The notes under the pieces were generated by a model. The model did not search any database and was not told the DNA's origin. It was given only the letters and a program-made list of their open reading frames with translations. This document shows, one piece after another, positions 29,301 through 43,485 of a DNA stretch of 64,000 nucleotides (positions are counted from its first letter, which is position 1; every line of letters begins with the position of its first letter). Source of the DNA: Daedaleopsis sinensis (lineage: Eukaryota; Basidiomycota; Agaricomycetes; Polyporales; Polyporaceae); NCBI GenBank assembly GCA_033807695.1, contig CM066305.1, positions 4,154,001-4,218,000 of the forward strand, in the 5' to 3' direction. Both the position numbers and the translations under genes were made by a program.

Positions 29301-30150
29301 CGGACGCGGACGTGGACACCACACGGCATCAGTAATTTCCCGAATTTCTGAAACGGTCTGACCCAGACCTTTCAGATACGTTCAGATCGATTTCAGATGC
29401 CATCAGACTGATCAGAGCGCCCTTTTTCAGACATCGTTTTGGACACCGTCAGACATTTGGGCCGTCTTGCTATTTCTCCTCACTCACTCATCCTACAGGT
29501 ACCAAACTTTACAGGAACACGAGGACCAGCAACGCGAACATACATGCAAATTTTTGTGGCCTCAATGACCATAGAGGCTGCGGTAAAATTCAAGCATTGT
29601 CGGAAGTCAGTGCCGCCGACTGCTCTGAGCCTACCATGCATGCACGGTCTGTGAGTCATCCTATTCCTTCACAGATGTACTCTCTGACATCTTTTACAGC
29701 ATAAACCACCATTGTTTTCTACAGTACGTGTTCAATTCGAGCAGGGCAGGCCCTGGCAGGCCTCCGCACTCGGAAGTCTTACAAGCGCCGAGCGGGTCAG
29801 ACGCTCAGACCCGTCAGAGAACCTGGGAATTACCGATGGGACACTGCCACGACTTGTCCTTCGCATGCAGGACGGAGCAAAGATGACTGCACGCACCACT
29901 CTTTTGCTATCATTTGCGAACCGGGCGATATTCTCGTAAGTCGTGCAAGCACTGTCGTCAACACGTCGTGCGGACAGGCTGAGGCTGACCTCAGCGCCAG
30001 CGGGTCTTTGCTGCATGCATGTGGTCGTTTCCGTTCCCGTCCAGTGTCCCCGGAGCGGCATAAATCACTTTCGCGCGGCGCGCGCGCACATCCCTCCCTC
30101 CGAGGCATGCCCGTGCCAAGAAAAGATGCACAGCGTGCACGCACCTTCAG
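28768..30150. repeat. Two diverged copies of an unidentified element
   Basis: About 28768-28960 and 29867-30150 share GGACGG-GC, a CGTAAGTCGTG block, a GGAGCGGCA block, CGCGCGCGCA and CATCCCTCCCTCC in the same order, with insertions between them. They may be remnants of a transposable element; I cannot assign a class. Confidence 0.45.
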
Positions 30151-33100
30151 CTGCACGCATGCACGCACGCTGGCAGGCATGGGCGCCGCGCGCCCCATCG
30201 TCGAGCACGCGCACCGATCGCGCTCTGTCCAGCGCGAGTGCGAGCGCGATCCACGCGGCGCGCCGGTGGCAGGTGTCGATGCAGACGCAAGGACTCCACC
30301 CGCGCGGTCCCGTCCATTGCTCAGTGCGCTGCGCTGTACTCCCTGCCCGCTTTTTCGGAGCGACCGGCGACCAGGCAAAACGAGCGCTTGTGCGACGTCA
30401 TAGAGCCGCTCTCTGCTCGTCTGGGCGGCCCACACCGTGCACCGTCTCGTACACGGCAAACACTGTGATCTCAACACCCGCGGCCGTCGCCGTGCGTTGT
30501 GGTTGCGGGCGGTCGGGTCCCGCTGCCAGCCGCGTTCGTGGGCGCAGCGTCGTTCTCCGCGCGCCCGCACTCGCCCTCCAGGTTTACGCGCCCGCTCTGC
30601 GCCCTCGCACCTCACACCTTGGTTGTCGCTCATCGCCCCGATCTCATCGCCAGTATTCGCATCCACATCCTCGTCCTCGTCCACGTCTCTGCCCAGTGCC
30701 GAAGTCCAGCTCTACCTCCACCGCGCTGGTTCCTCTATCTCCGTCTATTCGTGAAGGGAAGTTCTGGAGCGCGTTGGGGAGCAGTAAGCACTTGGTACGT
30801 ACCCGTCACGACTACTATAGAGCTATCGGAACTTGACTGACTGGGCCGTACCCCGTGTGTTGTAGTAGTAGGGAGTGTGTGTGCGCACCGGGATGCGCAG
30901 ACTGGCTCGGACGCAGAGGCGGACTCAGAGAGCGATTGCTTTCGCGTCCGCAGATGGAATAGTGGACGGGTACCGGTGTCCAGGGCTTGCTTACTTGCAT
31001 GGTGCCTAGTGCATGTTGGAAGAATATGGAGGCGGCCGTGCAGACGGTGTGACGGCGACGACGGACGTGTGGACAACTGTGGACGATCTCTTTCCGCTCC
31101 TCTCCACTCCTCCTCTGGTCACCTCGTCACCGCCTCTCTCTTTTGCCTTTCTCAGCTCCTCTGACGCTGCACGTTCACGCATATCAGACGCGCGAGTACC
31201 CAGACGCCATCGCCCTCCTACCTTCAGATTCCAATTTCCCACCTTCACGTCAACAATGTGGACGGCGCTGCCTCGCGCTGCCAATGGACGCACGATCGCC
31301 AGCCTGCCGGATCCGCGAGGGACTATTGCAACCGCTTTGACGGGTGACTGTCGCTCTCGCAGAGACACTGGCGTGACATATCATATGTCATGGCTGATGG
31401 ACGCTGTGCGCGAAGGCGACGACCACTGGCTACTGGCCATCCGACGTCCGACTCTTGTTCGGTCGCCCGTGCGCTCGCAAGCCGAGCTCCTTGTCTCAGT
31501 TACAGTCCGGGTGCGCACGGCTCGCCGCCATACACCGCCTCTCCCTGGTTGTTCTCTTATTGACAGAAACGGTCATGGCAATTCGGAGGACCAGGTCGCC
31601 GTGTCGCCGTAGCCATTCACGTCCATGTCCTTGTCGTTCACATTATTTTGCGAAGTGACACCGTGCCTCTTCCTTCCCTCCCTCCCTCTGCTTCTGCTCG
31701 GAACCCATTCGTGCGTGGGGGGCAGTGTACCGTACGCTCGCATGTTACACTATCGCTCCGGGCCCTCGCGCACTATCAGGCCTCGGGCCTCGGACGGAAT
31801 ACAGAGAGAGCCCTGGGTTCGGACCCCGGATCCCACACCCCGACACAACTCTGTCTCTGTCGCGCTGTTCGAGGCGGACTATGCGTCATGTTCTGCGTAT
31901 GCACTGCTAAAAAGATGGTCCTGTTCCGAACTGGACCCTTCTCCCCCTGCGCTGGAAATGATTGCGGCCTCTCGACCTCGTGGCAGGTGTTAGTCCCCCG
32001 GACACGTTTGGCGGCAGCGATAGGATGTACGCTCACCCTCTTGCTCGGCCCGTGAAAGCTCCGCTACTCGACGCCAATATGATCGTCGCAGATCGGACGT
32101 CGGATAGCAGCTTATGACATGTACCTCTGCAGGCTCAGGCTCCCAGAAATTTGACACGCCGGACGGCAGACCCTCCTTCTCATTACCAGTGACACTCGCG
32201 CTCGTCTCTGTCCTCCATTTCGCCCCTTCGTCGTTCCATCAATACAAAGAGAACACTGCGACTATCGCACCGTCTCAGGCATTCCTGACAGCGGGCACCC
32301 GATCCCATATCCTCGCCCGCAACTTCGTCCCCCGTCCTCAACTTCGCGTCCGCAGCAGCATGCGCTTCGAGTCTTCAACGGGACGTCTGGGTGCTTCTGC
32401 TGCCACGTCCGGGTGCGGTGGAGCAGATGGGTGCGTGCTCAGATCCTTACTCACGCTCGGAGACCCATCACAGCCGGAGAGCCGACAAGTCGCTGCCACC
32501 GTCACCCCCGTCGACGTCCCACTCAGGCTGCTGCTCGGCGACTGATGTGCACATCGGCTGCGCCTGGCTGCGACGCTCTAGCATGCGGTCTGGAAAGTCG
32601 ACCAGAACGCGGAGCAAGGTTTCTTCTGTTCCCACTGAGGCGTTCGCCGCGGCTCCACTTCCTCCTTGCGGCCGTTCTCGTTGCAAGATCCCAGCTGAAA
32701 GGTGCGATGGCTTCTTGCTGTGATCGGACGTGTCGACTCATCTAGAGTCCTTGTAGTTCAACGGCGACTGCTCCCAATCCCCGACGGCCATTCACATTCA
32801 TCACCGCATCCTCTCTCGGAGCAGCCCGAACCACCGCGCAATGCGGTCCGACCTTGGGTACTCGCTTCTGACCCCGGATCCAAGCAGCTGCACATCTCTA
32901 ATGCAACCGGCGGCGCAAACTCTGTAGGCATTGGCCGCGTTCGCACTGCCCCCCCAAACAGCCAGCAGTGCGAAGGGTGGCTACGGCTGCCGCTTCTGCC
33001 GCCGGCGGTGTTTGGATGGATAGATCGCCTTCGCCTTGGATGTCGCATTCGGCGGGCAGAACGGGGAGCCTCAGCTCCCTCTGCTGCGTGCTCGCATCTG

Positions 33101-36100
33101 CCGCAGACGCACGGGTCCCTGGCCGAGGGAGACCGTTCCACACCCTCCCCTTCTCGCGACCAGTGGGATCCAGAGCTCAGGTGCCTCCTTGGTCCGCCCC
33201 TTTTCCTTTCCTCGCACATTTCCCTGCCGCGGGCTGCCTCGCGCGCCGCCTCCTTCCGGGCACAGTCCCCGAGCCATGCTGTCCCTCTCACTTGTGACCC
33301 CGGATCTCACACTGCGCCAACAAACCATCCGTCTGATTTTTGGCCGCAACTTTGACTACCGGCCTGGACTTCAACTTGCTTCCGTCCAGATCGGCCCTTC
33401 TTCCGCCGTAGCACTCGGGCAATGCAGGGCCAGGAAACTGCGAGGCTATCGCCGCTCCCGATGTGCGGTGGCGGCTAGATGTTTAGCCTGATCTCGTCGG
33501 CTGCTCAGCTACCACGGTAGTATGAGGGCAGGGAGATTGCCAATGATCATGAGGCCGAGCGAGGTCGGTCCTTAGCGCGGTTGGACACGTCTCTCCCGCA
33601 AGCCCCACCCCGCAATGCGTCTTGGGCTGCGGGGAGCAGAATGCTCTCTCCAATTCGATGGCCCAAGCTTCCGCCGTGCGGGCGGCATGCTCAGCGCGCT
33701 TCAATACCGTGCCCTGCTCCCTAGGGCCTTCTCCACGTCCGTCCTTGCTGCCACGATCTGCGTACATCATCGCGCCACGCAGACGGTGCCGTCTGAGGAG
33801 CACGTATCTATGTTCCCAAGTTCGAGGGGTGGTTGTCTACCCCGCCCGTTCCGCCCGAGCCTCCTCACCGGCGAGTTGTGAAGATGCCGTGCGCCGTTAT
33901 CTCCAAATCGTCATTTTCGTTTTCTACCCGTCCCCCCGTTGCCTCCCCCTACTTCCCCCATCACGCCATGGACACTGCGACGAGCTCGGACCGCACAGTC
34001 TCAAGCGAACGACCCAGACGGTATCCCTCAACCTCCGGCCAGAAGACTGAAGGCGCTAGCGGTCGGTCCTGCAAGCCTTGGAGCTCGGAGATCTACTGGC
34101 ACACCGATGACGGGCGGCGGTTAGGCGTGCCTCGGCGGCTCAGCTCGCTCCTACTTGCTCGGGGCTTCGTACGAGGCGAGTTTTGTTTGTTTGCCATTTC
34201 CTCGCTATGTCCTCCCGTATGCGTATGTCGTGCAACATGGCGACGAGTCTCCGAGTCCATCCGTATCCCAACTGAGTGTTCGTGCGAGGCTGGTGCAGCT
34301 AAAGAGCGTGGCGCCGCACCGACGGCTGAGCCGCGAGTGGGCCCTCCTCGAGGGCGAGTCCACACTTTGCTAGTAATCTTGAAAGCCTTTCCACGCCGTT
34401 TCACTCATGTTGAAACTGTTGCTCGGAGTGGCGCTACGCTCTTGCACTTGCACGCTAGCCGATACCGACGGCAGATCGAGTCTCAGTGTGACAGACAGTG
34501 TTGTGCATTGATGTGATCCCGCGATGCTTGTAGTATGGCGAGCGAACGTTGCACCGGGATCGCGATACCTCCGTGACGGCGGCCGGTGGTGACAATGCAC
34601 GACATAGGAAGTTTGGGACCCTTTTCTCTTCTGTTAGCTTGCGCAAAATCGCGTTTCTGTCGAGAATACCCTGGCCCAAATGCACGACGTTTCATCCCGC
34701 TAGGTACGCGCCTTGAGCGCGGATTTGACGACATCAACTCCGCTGTCGGGCATGTGGGTCGACTCCTCGGCGTGCGGACGAGCACTGTCGCTGCCTGTGG
34801 ACAGAGAGTCTATCGACAGTCAGAGACCCCAGTGCACGCTTGAATATCATATTGCTCATACATCTACCGCAGCAGCATCGGCGACGCATGGCTGTTCAGG
34901 AGAACTATCACCGTCCCCTTGCTCGTGATGAATATCCTCCACTCCCGCCCGAGCTGTTGAGCATACCAGGGAGCCTGAGAACCTAGCGATCGCTGGGTTG
35001 GCAATAATGCGCACCTGTCGGGTCTCGGCGAGCGGGGCGCAGTACTAGTGCTCTTATTTGCGAACGAGCGAGGGGATACGGCGCTGCAATGAACGGGAAG
35101 GCGTTGCGTCGCTCACCAATGTCTGATTCGGCGTCGGTGCTGTGTCGTAATTGATTTGCCTTCCCTCGCTTCGCTTGGTCGTGACCGTCGTGTGGCTGCC
35201 GTTGACGCACGTCATGTTCTGATGTTGAATTGCAACTTTGCGCGCATGCCGAGACGTGGCGTCGAGGCTGCCCGACACCCGTGCGTACAGAGATGAGACG
35301 GGACGCCCTGCACGCGGAGACTTATCGCGATGGTACCGGCATTATTGCCAAGGTGTTGCTCGCTGCTGGCGCCGGAGAGGCCATTTGTGCGGCAGGGTTT
35401 CGTAACCTCGTCCCGATGCGCTTCGAGGTGTGGGGTGGAGCGGCTCTGCGGCGACGTCGCGGACTTTGGTAATCTGTCACATTATCCCAGTCGTTCCTCG
35501 TCTCGTCTAGGAAAGCCGGCGGCGTCGAGCGTATGGTTCGTGATAAATGGTCAGGGTATTCGTATTTACTGACATCGGCTAGCTACCTCCTGCCATAATA
35601 AATGCGTTGGCGCGGCTTAGCGGGCAGCTCATTCCGCGGTGATTGGTATGGAGACCTGAGGGTCATATCTTGCATATGGTGCACTGTGCGCGCTCTGCCG
35701 GGAAATATTGTTGCAGACGTCTCCTAGTGCTGCGCCGAGTCGCGAGTTCATGCTACTCGGTTCGATCGATATCCGCAGCGGTCTAGTCTCCGCTGGGCGG
35801 TGGACGTTGAGCATTGGATCGACTGCGAGCTGACAAAGAGGTACAGACACCGTACGTATACGAGGACAGCGCGAACCATGCGCGAGGAGCCACCTGACCC
35901 TGGTGCGCCTCGTGGACCATGGACGTGCTCCACCGATTACGTTCACCGCGGATCGTCGGGTCCAGTCATCGTGTCTCTTGAGCTTATTGTTAGTGCCATA
36001 CTAATACCACTCGTATAGGGAGAAGACAGGATGCTTTCACCACGGCGAGCCGCCCTCCCCAAATCTTCGTATTTTATCGTTACGACACGACTTCGGTCCT

Positions 36101-39100
36101 GCCCTCTGTGTGGCGGCGGCGCAGACTACAAGGTCCTGGATCCTCTCTCTACCCATCGTAGTGGAGAGATGAAACATTCTCGGCACGAACATTCCAAGTA
36201 GGCTTTCCAATGCCCGCCGTCCAGGTCCAGGTGCCGGGATGCAAGGCCGCGAGAACGAGAAGGAAGGTCGCAAGACCCTTATCCATCTCCATCTCGGTGT
36301 TCGTCATCGAAGCCCTCCTCTCTTCACATCTCACCACGGCCACAGCCATAGCGGCCAACTTTGGATACGCAGGTGAGTGTGCCAGTGTGCCCCCTCTGAG
36401 AGATATATCAGGACTGTATACTACACACCCCGGCGAGCATGCGGCACGGCAACGCGTGTGAGAGTCTCGACATGCACGCCAGCCCTAGGCCCGCCGCTCT
36501 GACGGTAGTGCCTGACGATCGTGTTTCAGAACCCCGAGAGTGACCTCCGATGGTATGTCACGGTGGAAAACAAATCCGCTCTTGCTGCAGACCAGCCATG
36601 GAGGGATGCGACACCTGCCGGGCTCGGTGCGGCTCGGCGCGGGCTCGGGCGCCGTGCCACTCCTGCATTCTCGCGAATCCCTGTCACGGCCAGACTACCA
36701 CCTTGGACATGAGCTTACCTGACATGTACAAGTCCGGCGCGTAGCACTGTGGAATGGCTCCTCCGGTCGTTCGGAGGTCGCCCCTCTCAGCCTGAATGTC
36801 GCAGTTCGGGTGGGACCGCCTGCATATGAAGGTACCCGTGCATTGGTCGTCCTTCGCCTGAGGCGGCTTCGGTCCCGCGACGAGGCGGGAGTGGACGGTG
36901 CTTATGCCGAAACTGCCTTCGTAGCGCGTCATTTACTGCGTATTCAAGACTCTCGAGTTGGCGCGCGGCAGTTTTTGAACGGGCGGACGAAGAGGATGCG
37001 GAGGTATCTCGGCGGACCAGTGACGCCACGGAGCCCCCCGACTTGTCGAGTCGTTCTGACAGGTCCGTCTACGTGAGTCCGTCGAGAAAACCTGTCAACT
37101 CACTTGAGGTCGTGTGAATAGATGTCTCCTCGCTGTTCACCAGAACTATTCACCTCCATCCGTCGACGTTGTGCGGTGTTGAGAAGTCCGACTACCATGG
37201 CAGCTGTTACGGCGGTGGATGATCTTTCGCTACCATCGAAGATACAAAGAAGCTTTGCCTCAAATAGAGGGAAATTCGTCCTCGGTGAGTCTCACTCCGG
37301 TATGACTGCGTCATAGGGCGGACATTTAGGGTGTGTGCCTAGGTCATCGTTAAGATGACATGTCCCCGTCCGGATATGAGTGGCTGTGAGAAGGGCGAAT
37401 GATTTTCGGTCCATTTTCAACGACCGCGAAGACTGGATTGCTGTTGTCTCTGAGGCCGCTTCTGTGTTTGCGCTCAAGAATCATTCGCGTCGTATGGCGC
37501 CGCGTCTGAACTGCGATCTCAAGCTGACTGAACATTCCAGAAATACGGGTTTCACTTCCTACTCACAAATTCTGCCCTCAATTTATCTGCACCTATGACT
37601 GAGCCTTTCATAACCCCCGTCCCGGAGGCAGCACCGACTGGGAAGATCCGGTGGGCTTTCTGATATGTTCACCATGGTTTTATCAACATTTGCTTCAAGT
37701 GCCCGTATGAGAACAGATTCGTTGGGATCCCATGAGATTCGTGACTCGCTAGGCCAAGGACTATGCACTCAGCTAAGTCAAGATTCCAAACTTATCTACA
37801 TGCATCCTTCTGACTTTCATGCGCTTTCTGACCTCCTAGCTTGAACTATCTCCCAGAGACGCTAATTGGAGACAATCGCGGGTCTCTTGAGTATTCCAAC
37901 GCTCTGCCTGGCTTGTATTGCCCATCGGACCCTTAGGCTGTTCACACAGCGCACAACCGCATGATTTTATGAATCATCCAATAGCCATCGGATTCTGACA
38001 TAGACGTCCCTGAATATCTTGGAAGGTGTCCGAGTCCGCGGACAGAAGTATGACCGTAACTCGGGGACACAGAACCTCAGGTAGACGATGTACTTACACC
38101 GGGGATGCGACAGGTACAACGATGGTTCCTCCCTGTTGCTAGGCTGCTCTGTTGGCACTATGATCGCCTACTTCGAGATGTACGTTCTGTTCGTGCTTCA
38201 CGTCCGGAACAATCCTTGACGCGTCCATAACAGAAATCTTGAAGATCGTGCCACCCTGTCCCGGCGCCGCATCATACATGCCTAATTTACTTACGCCTGT
38301 CCTACCAGGCCACTGCGAACTCCGGACACATCTCTCCCGCGATGTCGTTCAAATGGTCGGAGCTTTGGGACGCTCGGAGTTGATGTTCCGCCTAAGATTG
38401 CCCTTCTAACACCTCCTTTACCGTTCTACCTATAGCGCTCGCTTAGTCTTCCGCGGTCTCTTCACCCGCCCATGTACATGACGGTGTCACGACCTCAAAT
38501 TTCGATCAACCTCATCCCGAGACCGCCGATTTGGAAGATGTACAACAGCAAGATGCGCAGTAGCATATCGGAGTTGCCAGAGTAAGTCCACCTACCTTCT
38601 ATCCACCTCGAGCTGTGCCACCGAACGCTCAGCATGATTCAACAGAGTCTTCTACGTGGAACGCTTAGAAAATACGGCGAGCCCCGGTCTACTACACGCT
38701 CAAGAACAGCACCAGAGGCGCGGGGGCGCGCACGTGCTTTGCTCGGACGGGCTGTAAGGTTTTTGTGGCCCCGAATCACGACTTGCGGTGGAGGGCATGG
38801 CCACCTGTGTGGATCGCGGTCGTCTCTTGTCCGCCTTCGTGTGGTCAGCGTACCGCACCGGCGTGTTGGGAGACGCGCATCTTCATTTCCACGCTGACTC
38901 CGCGCTGAGTCTCCCCACGGAGTCTGCTGCCACTTGTCAATCGCGAGAAGCACACTGGCGGACGAGAATGGCCAGCGACGTCACCGGGTCGTCACTTCGC
39001 TTGTCGCGGCGGTATACTGCCCGTCGGACACGGCGCCCGCCGCGTTTTGGCATCGAACGGCTACTATGTGCACCGGGTGTGAGCCTGCGCAACGTCCCTG

Positions 39101-42100
39101 TCCTCCATCTTGGAGAAGCGAATGCGGGAGGTACGGGGAGAGCATGGGAACACTTTCTTCTGTGGCTGCCGAGTGGCTAGATTATCATGTTCACCGCCGC
39201 TCACCGCCTCTTATGCTCTCGGACCACATTGAGGGATTGACGATGCGGAGACTGTGCGACGATTGCAGCTCGACGCTCGACGCTGAGCATCGCCTTCACC
39301 ACGGCACCTTTGGCGGTGCTATCGTCTAGAGGCAATATCTCGCTCAATACTGTCCTCCATGCGCCTACCGGTATCACTCGGCGATCTGTGTCGGGGGGTA
39401 AATTCTCCGACTGCTTGGCTGACTCTTCGGCGACTCTGTGGTCGGCTCTGCGGAGGTCCAGAGTCCTCTCTCCGTGGCCGTTACCTTTGCCTGGCGTTCA
39501 CATAGTTCGCCGCACCGCGAACTTAGGAGTATTGGGTCAGCCGGCCCCGGGCCGTCGTAGCTCGCATGGGATGTTCATCGAGCTCACATGCTTCTCACGG
39601 CTTCGCCGAGTCACGAGTCGTCTATCCACGATATGATCCATGAGGCTCTTCAATAATAGCACAGGCATGAACGTAAGAAGACTATGTGAGATCAGATATC
39701 ACAGCAGTCTAAAATTAGCCACGTACGATAGATATGTCGGTTCCTGACGGTACAAGGCGTCTCTCGCATTGCCTGGCACAGGTGCTTTGCGTTAACATCG
39801 AGGAGGTGGGGTGTGTACGACCTGTGCAAGACCACTCCCATGATCAGCGTTGATCATGGCTGAATCAAATCTACGCAGTCAGTACTGGTACGGGCGGCGG
39901 GAAACATACTGCAGAATGTTATACTAGCCGATCTTGGCCCAGGATGCTCGGCTGCCATAAGATGCATGATAATATCAGAGTGTCGGAACCACTGTGTTTA
40001 ATCCAAAGAGGACTCGGTGTTTTTATTCTAAGTTCCAATATCGTGTCATGGCTCAAGACGCACAGTCAAGAGCACTTCAAGAACGTGACCGTCCATATGA
40101 TCCACACCGGACCCAGTAGTCGAACATGGAGTTTAACCTAACCGTAGTACCTGTCTATTAGTGAATGGCTATATCCGCCTAAGGGGGCCGGCCCGGGGTC
40201 AGAAAGCCCACTGACGCTTGTTATCTTCTTGAGTCTGACTCGGACTCGCAGTGACTGGGAGAAGGAGATGAGTGTGCCCCGCTGGCAGTCCGATGCCGGT
40301 GCCAGTACGGTGCTGCCGCGGCCACTGGGTGAGCACCGCCACCCGCTTACAGATTACGATAGACGCCATTCCCACGGTTTCTGATCAAGCTTTTTATCCG
40401 CAACTTCATTCAACTCCTGCTCACTCGATATTGCATAAGATCATCAATGTCTGGCTGTCGTCGCTGAAAGCATACTTCAGTACTCGAATTGAGGCGTAAC
40501 AAGCTATGGTAAGTGACATACTTACCTTGTAACTCCTGAGCACTCGGAGACACCTGCTGACGGTTACTGTAGCGATTGACACCTCTTCCACATGGCCGGT
40601 ATGAGATTGGTACCACGGTAAGCTTCGAGCTGCTATCTTGTAATTGATGGCCTGAGGCCTGCCAATTCATGATGTCAATGCGCATAGTGTCAATTTCTTT
40701 TTATCCACAGGGACAAGATGTTCCTACAAGTTGTGACGCACCCTCGAACCCTGTCTCTCCGGCATTAATGACGCCGCGCTCAAGTTTCTCACCCAATACT
40801 TGAGAGGTAGCTGGCATGACAGATCGAATGACTTGCTTCATGCCATCTTCGACTGCCCTGCAGTGCATCCTTTTCTTCTGTTCGCCTGTAGAACTTCTCG
40901 ACGGAGCGAACGTCTACCAAAGCCGGAAGTGAATTCACTTGTCTTGTAACTGTGGATATTGATATCGGGGACTAATGTCAGCTGTTAGGTATCGCAATGG
41001 CCGTCCGCGAGCGGATAGAAGATCTCGATCACTAACAAACTCCGCGCCAGCATCGCATTGATCTCACAATTAAGACCTTAATTGCTCCCATTTAACATCT
41101 CTCCCTACGGTCGACACGGAACTACCCCTAATGGTCACCTTTGTCCGCGCGCCGTGGGGCATCACTCCGTGCCAAACCTTATGGATCGGGTTTCACATGC
41201 TTGGCCCTTCGTCCCAGCCCTCAGTCACCTCCAAACCTGCCATTTGTGGCGCTGGTACTCCTAGCTATAGGCCCCTCAACGCCGACGGCGAGCAGAGAAA
41301 CGGCATCGAGTCCCCGAGCTCGACCTACTACGGCTACTATAGGCATCTCCTCCTCCGAACGATGTCTCTTTCCCGCGCTACACCGTCGTCTCTATTTCTG
41401 ATGCCTCCGGAGACACCAACCCCGGAGCGTTCTCCCTTCCGAGACTGGATATGCAATCGACTACTATGGCGCGTCGTATGGACCACATCTGCTGGTACGT
41501 CGAATACAATACCCGACCTTGTTTGCTCGAAGCAGCTCTCAAAATCAGGAATGATCATGCGGGTGCGCGGTTACCCCGCTCTCCTCGCAGTGACTCACTC
41601 CTACTCCGCCCGCAGCCCGCACAGCGACCGATTGCTGTCGTTCACCGGCCCACGTCTCTCCGGACCCAAGGGCTCCGATGCATGTCTGCTGCGGGGGTCA
41701 CAGACCGTGCAAGGGCAGTCAGTCCGTCCTCTCCACGTCTACGCGGCATCTGCATCTCTGAGGATGGCGGCCCTGAGGAGATCTTCAAGTTTCTCGCACG
41801 TTCGTTAAGGGCCCACATTCTCGTCGACCGTGCATCGATCTTCAGAGCACCATCTCTGCGGTAACGATGTTCTACGGACGATTGTGGCGGGCGAGCGCCG
41901 ACGTTAGGGTGCACTAGCGGACATGCGCAGCCTCGTCACGACACTGGGACACGTCGAGTCGGTGGGGGACTCGCCGATGTCTGGACTCTGGAACGGGCTT
42001 CGCCGAGGGTGAGTGCACGATAACCTCAGTTCAGTGCCGAGCAGAACCCTCGCTGGTGCCCGAGAGCCCTTCTTGCACTCCGACTCGCAATGCAAAACCC

Positions 42101-43485
42101 AAACGCAATAGAGTCGTCTTCCAGGTCCCATCCCTTCCATACCCTCTGGATCCCGCGCATCTCCGAGTCGTAACGCAGCTCGCTCACTTCGGCCGTCCAT
42201 CGCAGAAACCAGATGGAGAGTCGCAACTCCGATCTGGTCCCAGCTGGTCCCAGCGACCTGAGGGAAGACACGTACATTAATACTGCATCGAGTCTCCTGA
42301 CGATAGCGTGACATTGTGCTCTATATGGGTGACGCAGAACGGAGCGGGCCCAGTTGTGCTGCTTCGCTTCTGCTTCGAACAACGACGCTTTGATATCACG
42401 ATTTCAACGCCACCATCTGTCGAAAGAGCTGGAGAGCGAGAGGGCGCGATCTCGGATCGTCCTTGGGTGGCTCTATGTGGTTGCTGTGAGCTCGCGCGCT
42501 GCCGGGCGAGTTCAGACACTCGGCCAACAGGAAGGAGATTCTGGTGCGCGACGAGGATATGCGTTTTCCACGCAGATATCCATATACGCATGGGTACTCG
42601 CTCTCACTCGCAGGATATGCACATACCTAGAGATATATGGATCCACAGTAGATAGTGACCATAGTCATGTGCTCGCATCGTGCTCTTACTCGCGGGGAAA
42701 CATACATACATACATCTCTATCCGAGCAGCCCTGCGTGGTCCGCGCGCGACAATGAAAGTCGCCCAGAGTCTGACTGCGCCGCTAGAATGGAGTGGAGCA
42801 CGCGCATTGACCGACCACAATGCGATGCATCAGATAGAGCCTAGTGAAATCGAGAACAAGGGCCAGGGCTCTGACAGTCCATCGCGCGATCTGGAGATCT
42901 GTGGGTGGCGGATGCAGATGTCGATGTTAGGATCCTGAATAGAGCTTGATTGAGATACAGCGAATACGAATACACCGATAGCAAGCGAGGACAAGTGCGA
43001 GTGAGATGAGAAGGGGGTATGCGTGAGAGGAAGAAGCGATTGCAAAGCGTCCGTGTTGAGATTCGGAATACAGGGACAGCGATGGTTGTGGATTGTGCTC
43101 AAAGCGAATAAGGGTAGCGAATAAAGCAGCATGGCGACAAATAATAGCATGGTGACTAGCAGAGCAAACCGTATATAACATAGAGTCGCCCCTCCTGCGA
43201 CATGGGAGACCATAGTCCATAAACGGAAAAGAAGACATAGGACGAACAAGTAGTACAACTTCGGGCGCCTCGCTTTTGGTTTTCGTCTTCTCCGCGTCGA
43301 ACGCACGGCTTCGACACGCAAATATCTATCCACATCTCCGGAGAGAAAGACACAGAGACACAAGCACGCACCCGACCGAGGGAACGGCCGGCCCTTCGCC
43401 CGCATGGCACAGCCCGTGGGACCCCCCGCGTGTATGCCCTTCGATGGGGGAAAGGCTCCGCGCCGAGCTTCGTGCCGCGGCGCGC
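30151..43485. other. 13-kb stretch without a supportable gene
   Basis: Only short, overlapping, unconvincing ORFs are present. Between about 31.8 and 33.4 kb several blocks carrying ACCCCGGATC recur in diverged form, so part of it is old repeat DNA. A short (ACAT)n run lies near 42700. The last part (about 42.8-43.48 kb) lies behind the C2H2 gene and may be its 3' untranslated region. Confidence 0.5.
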
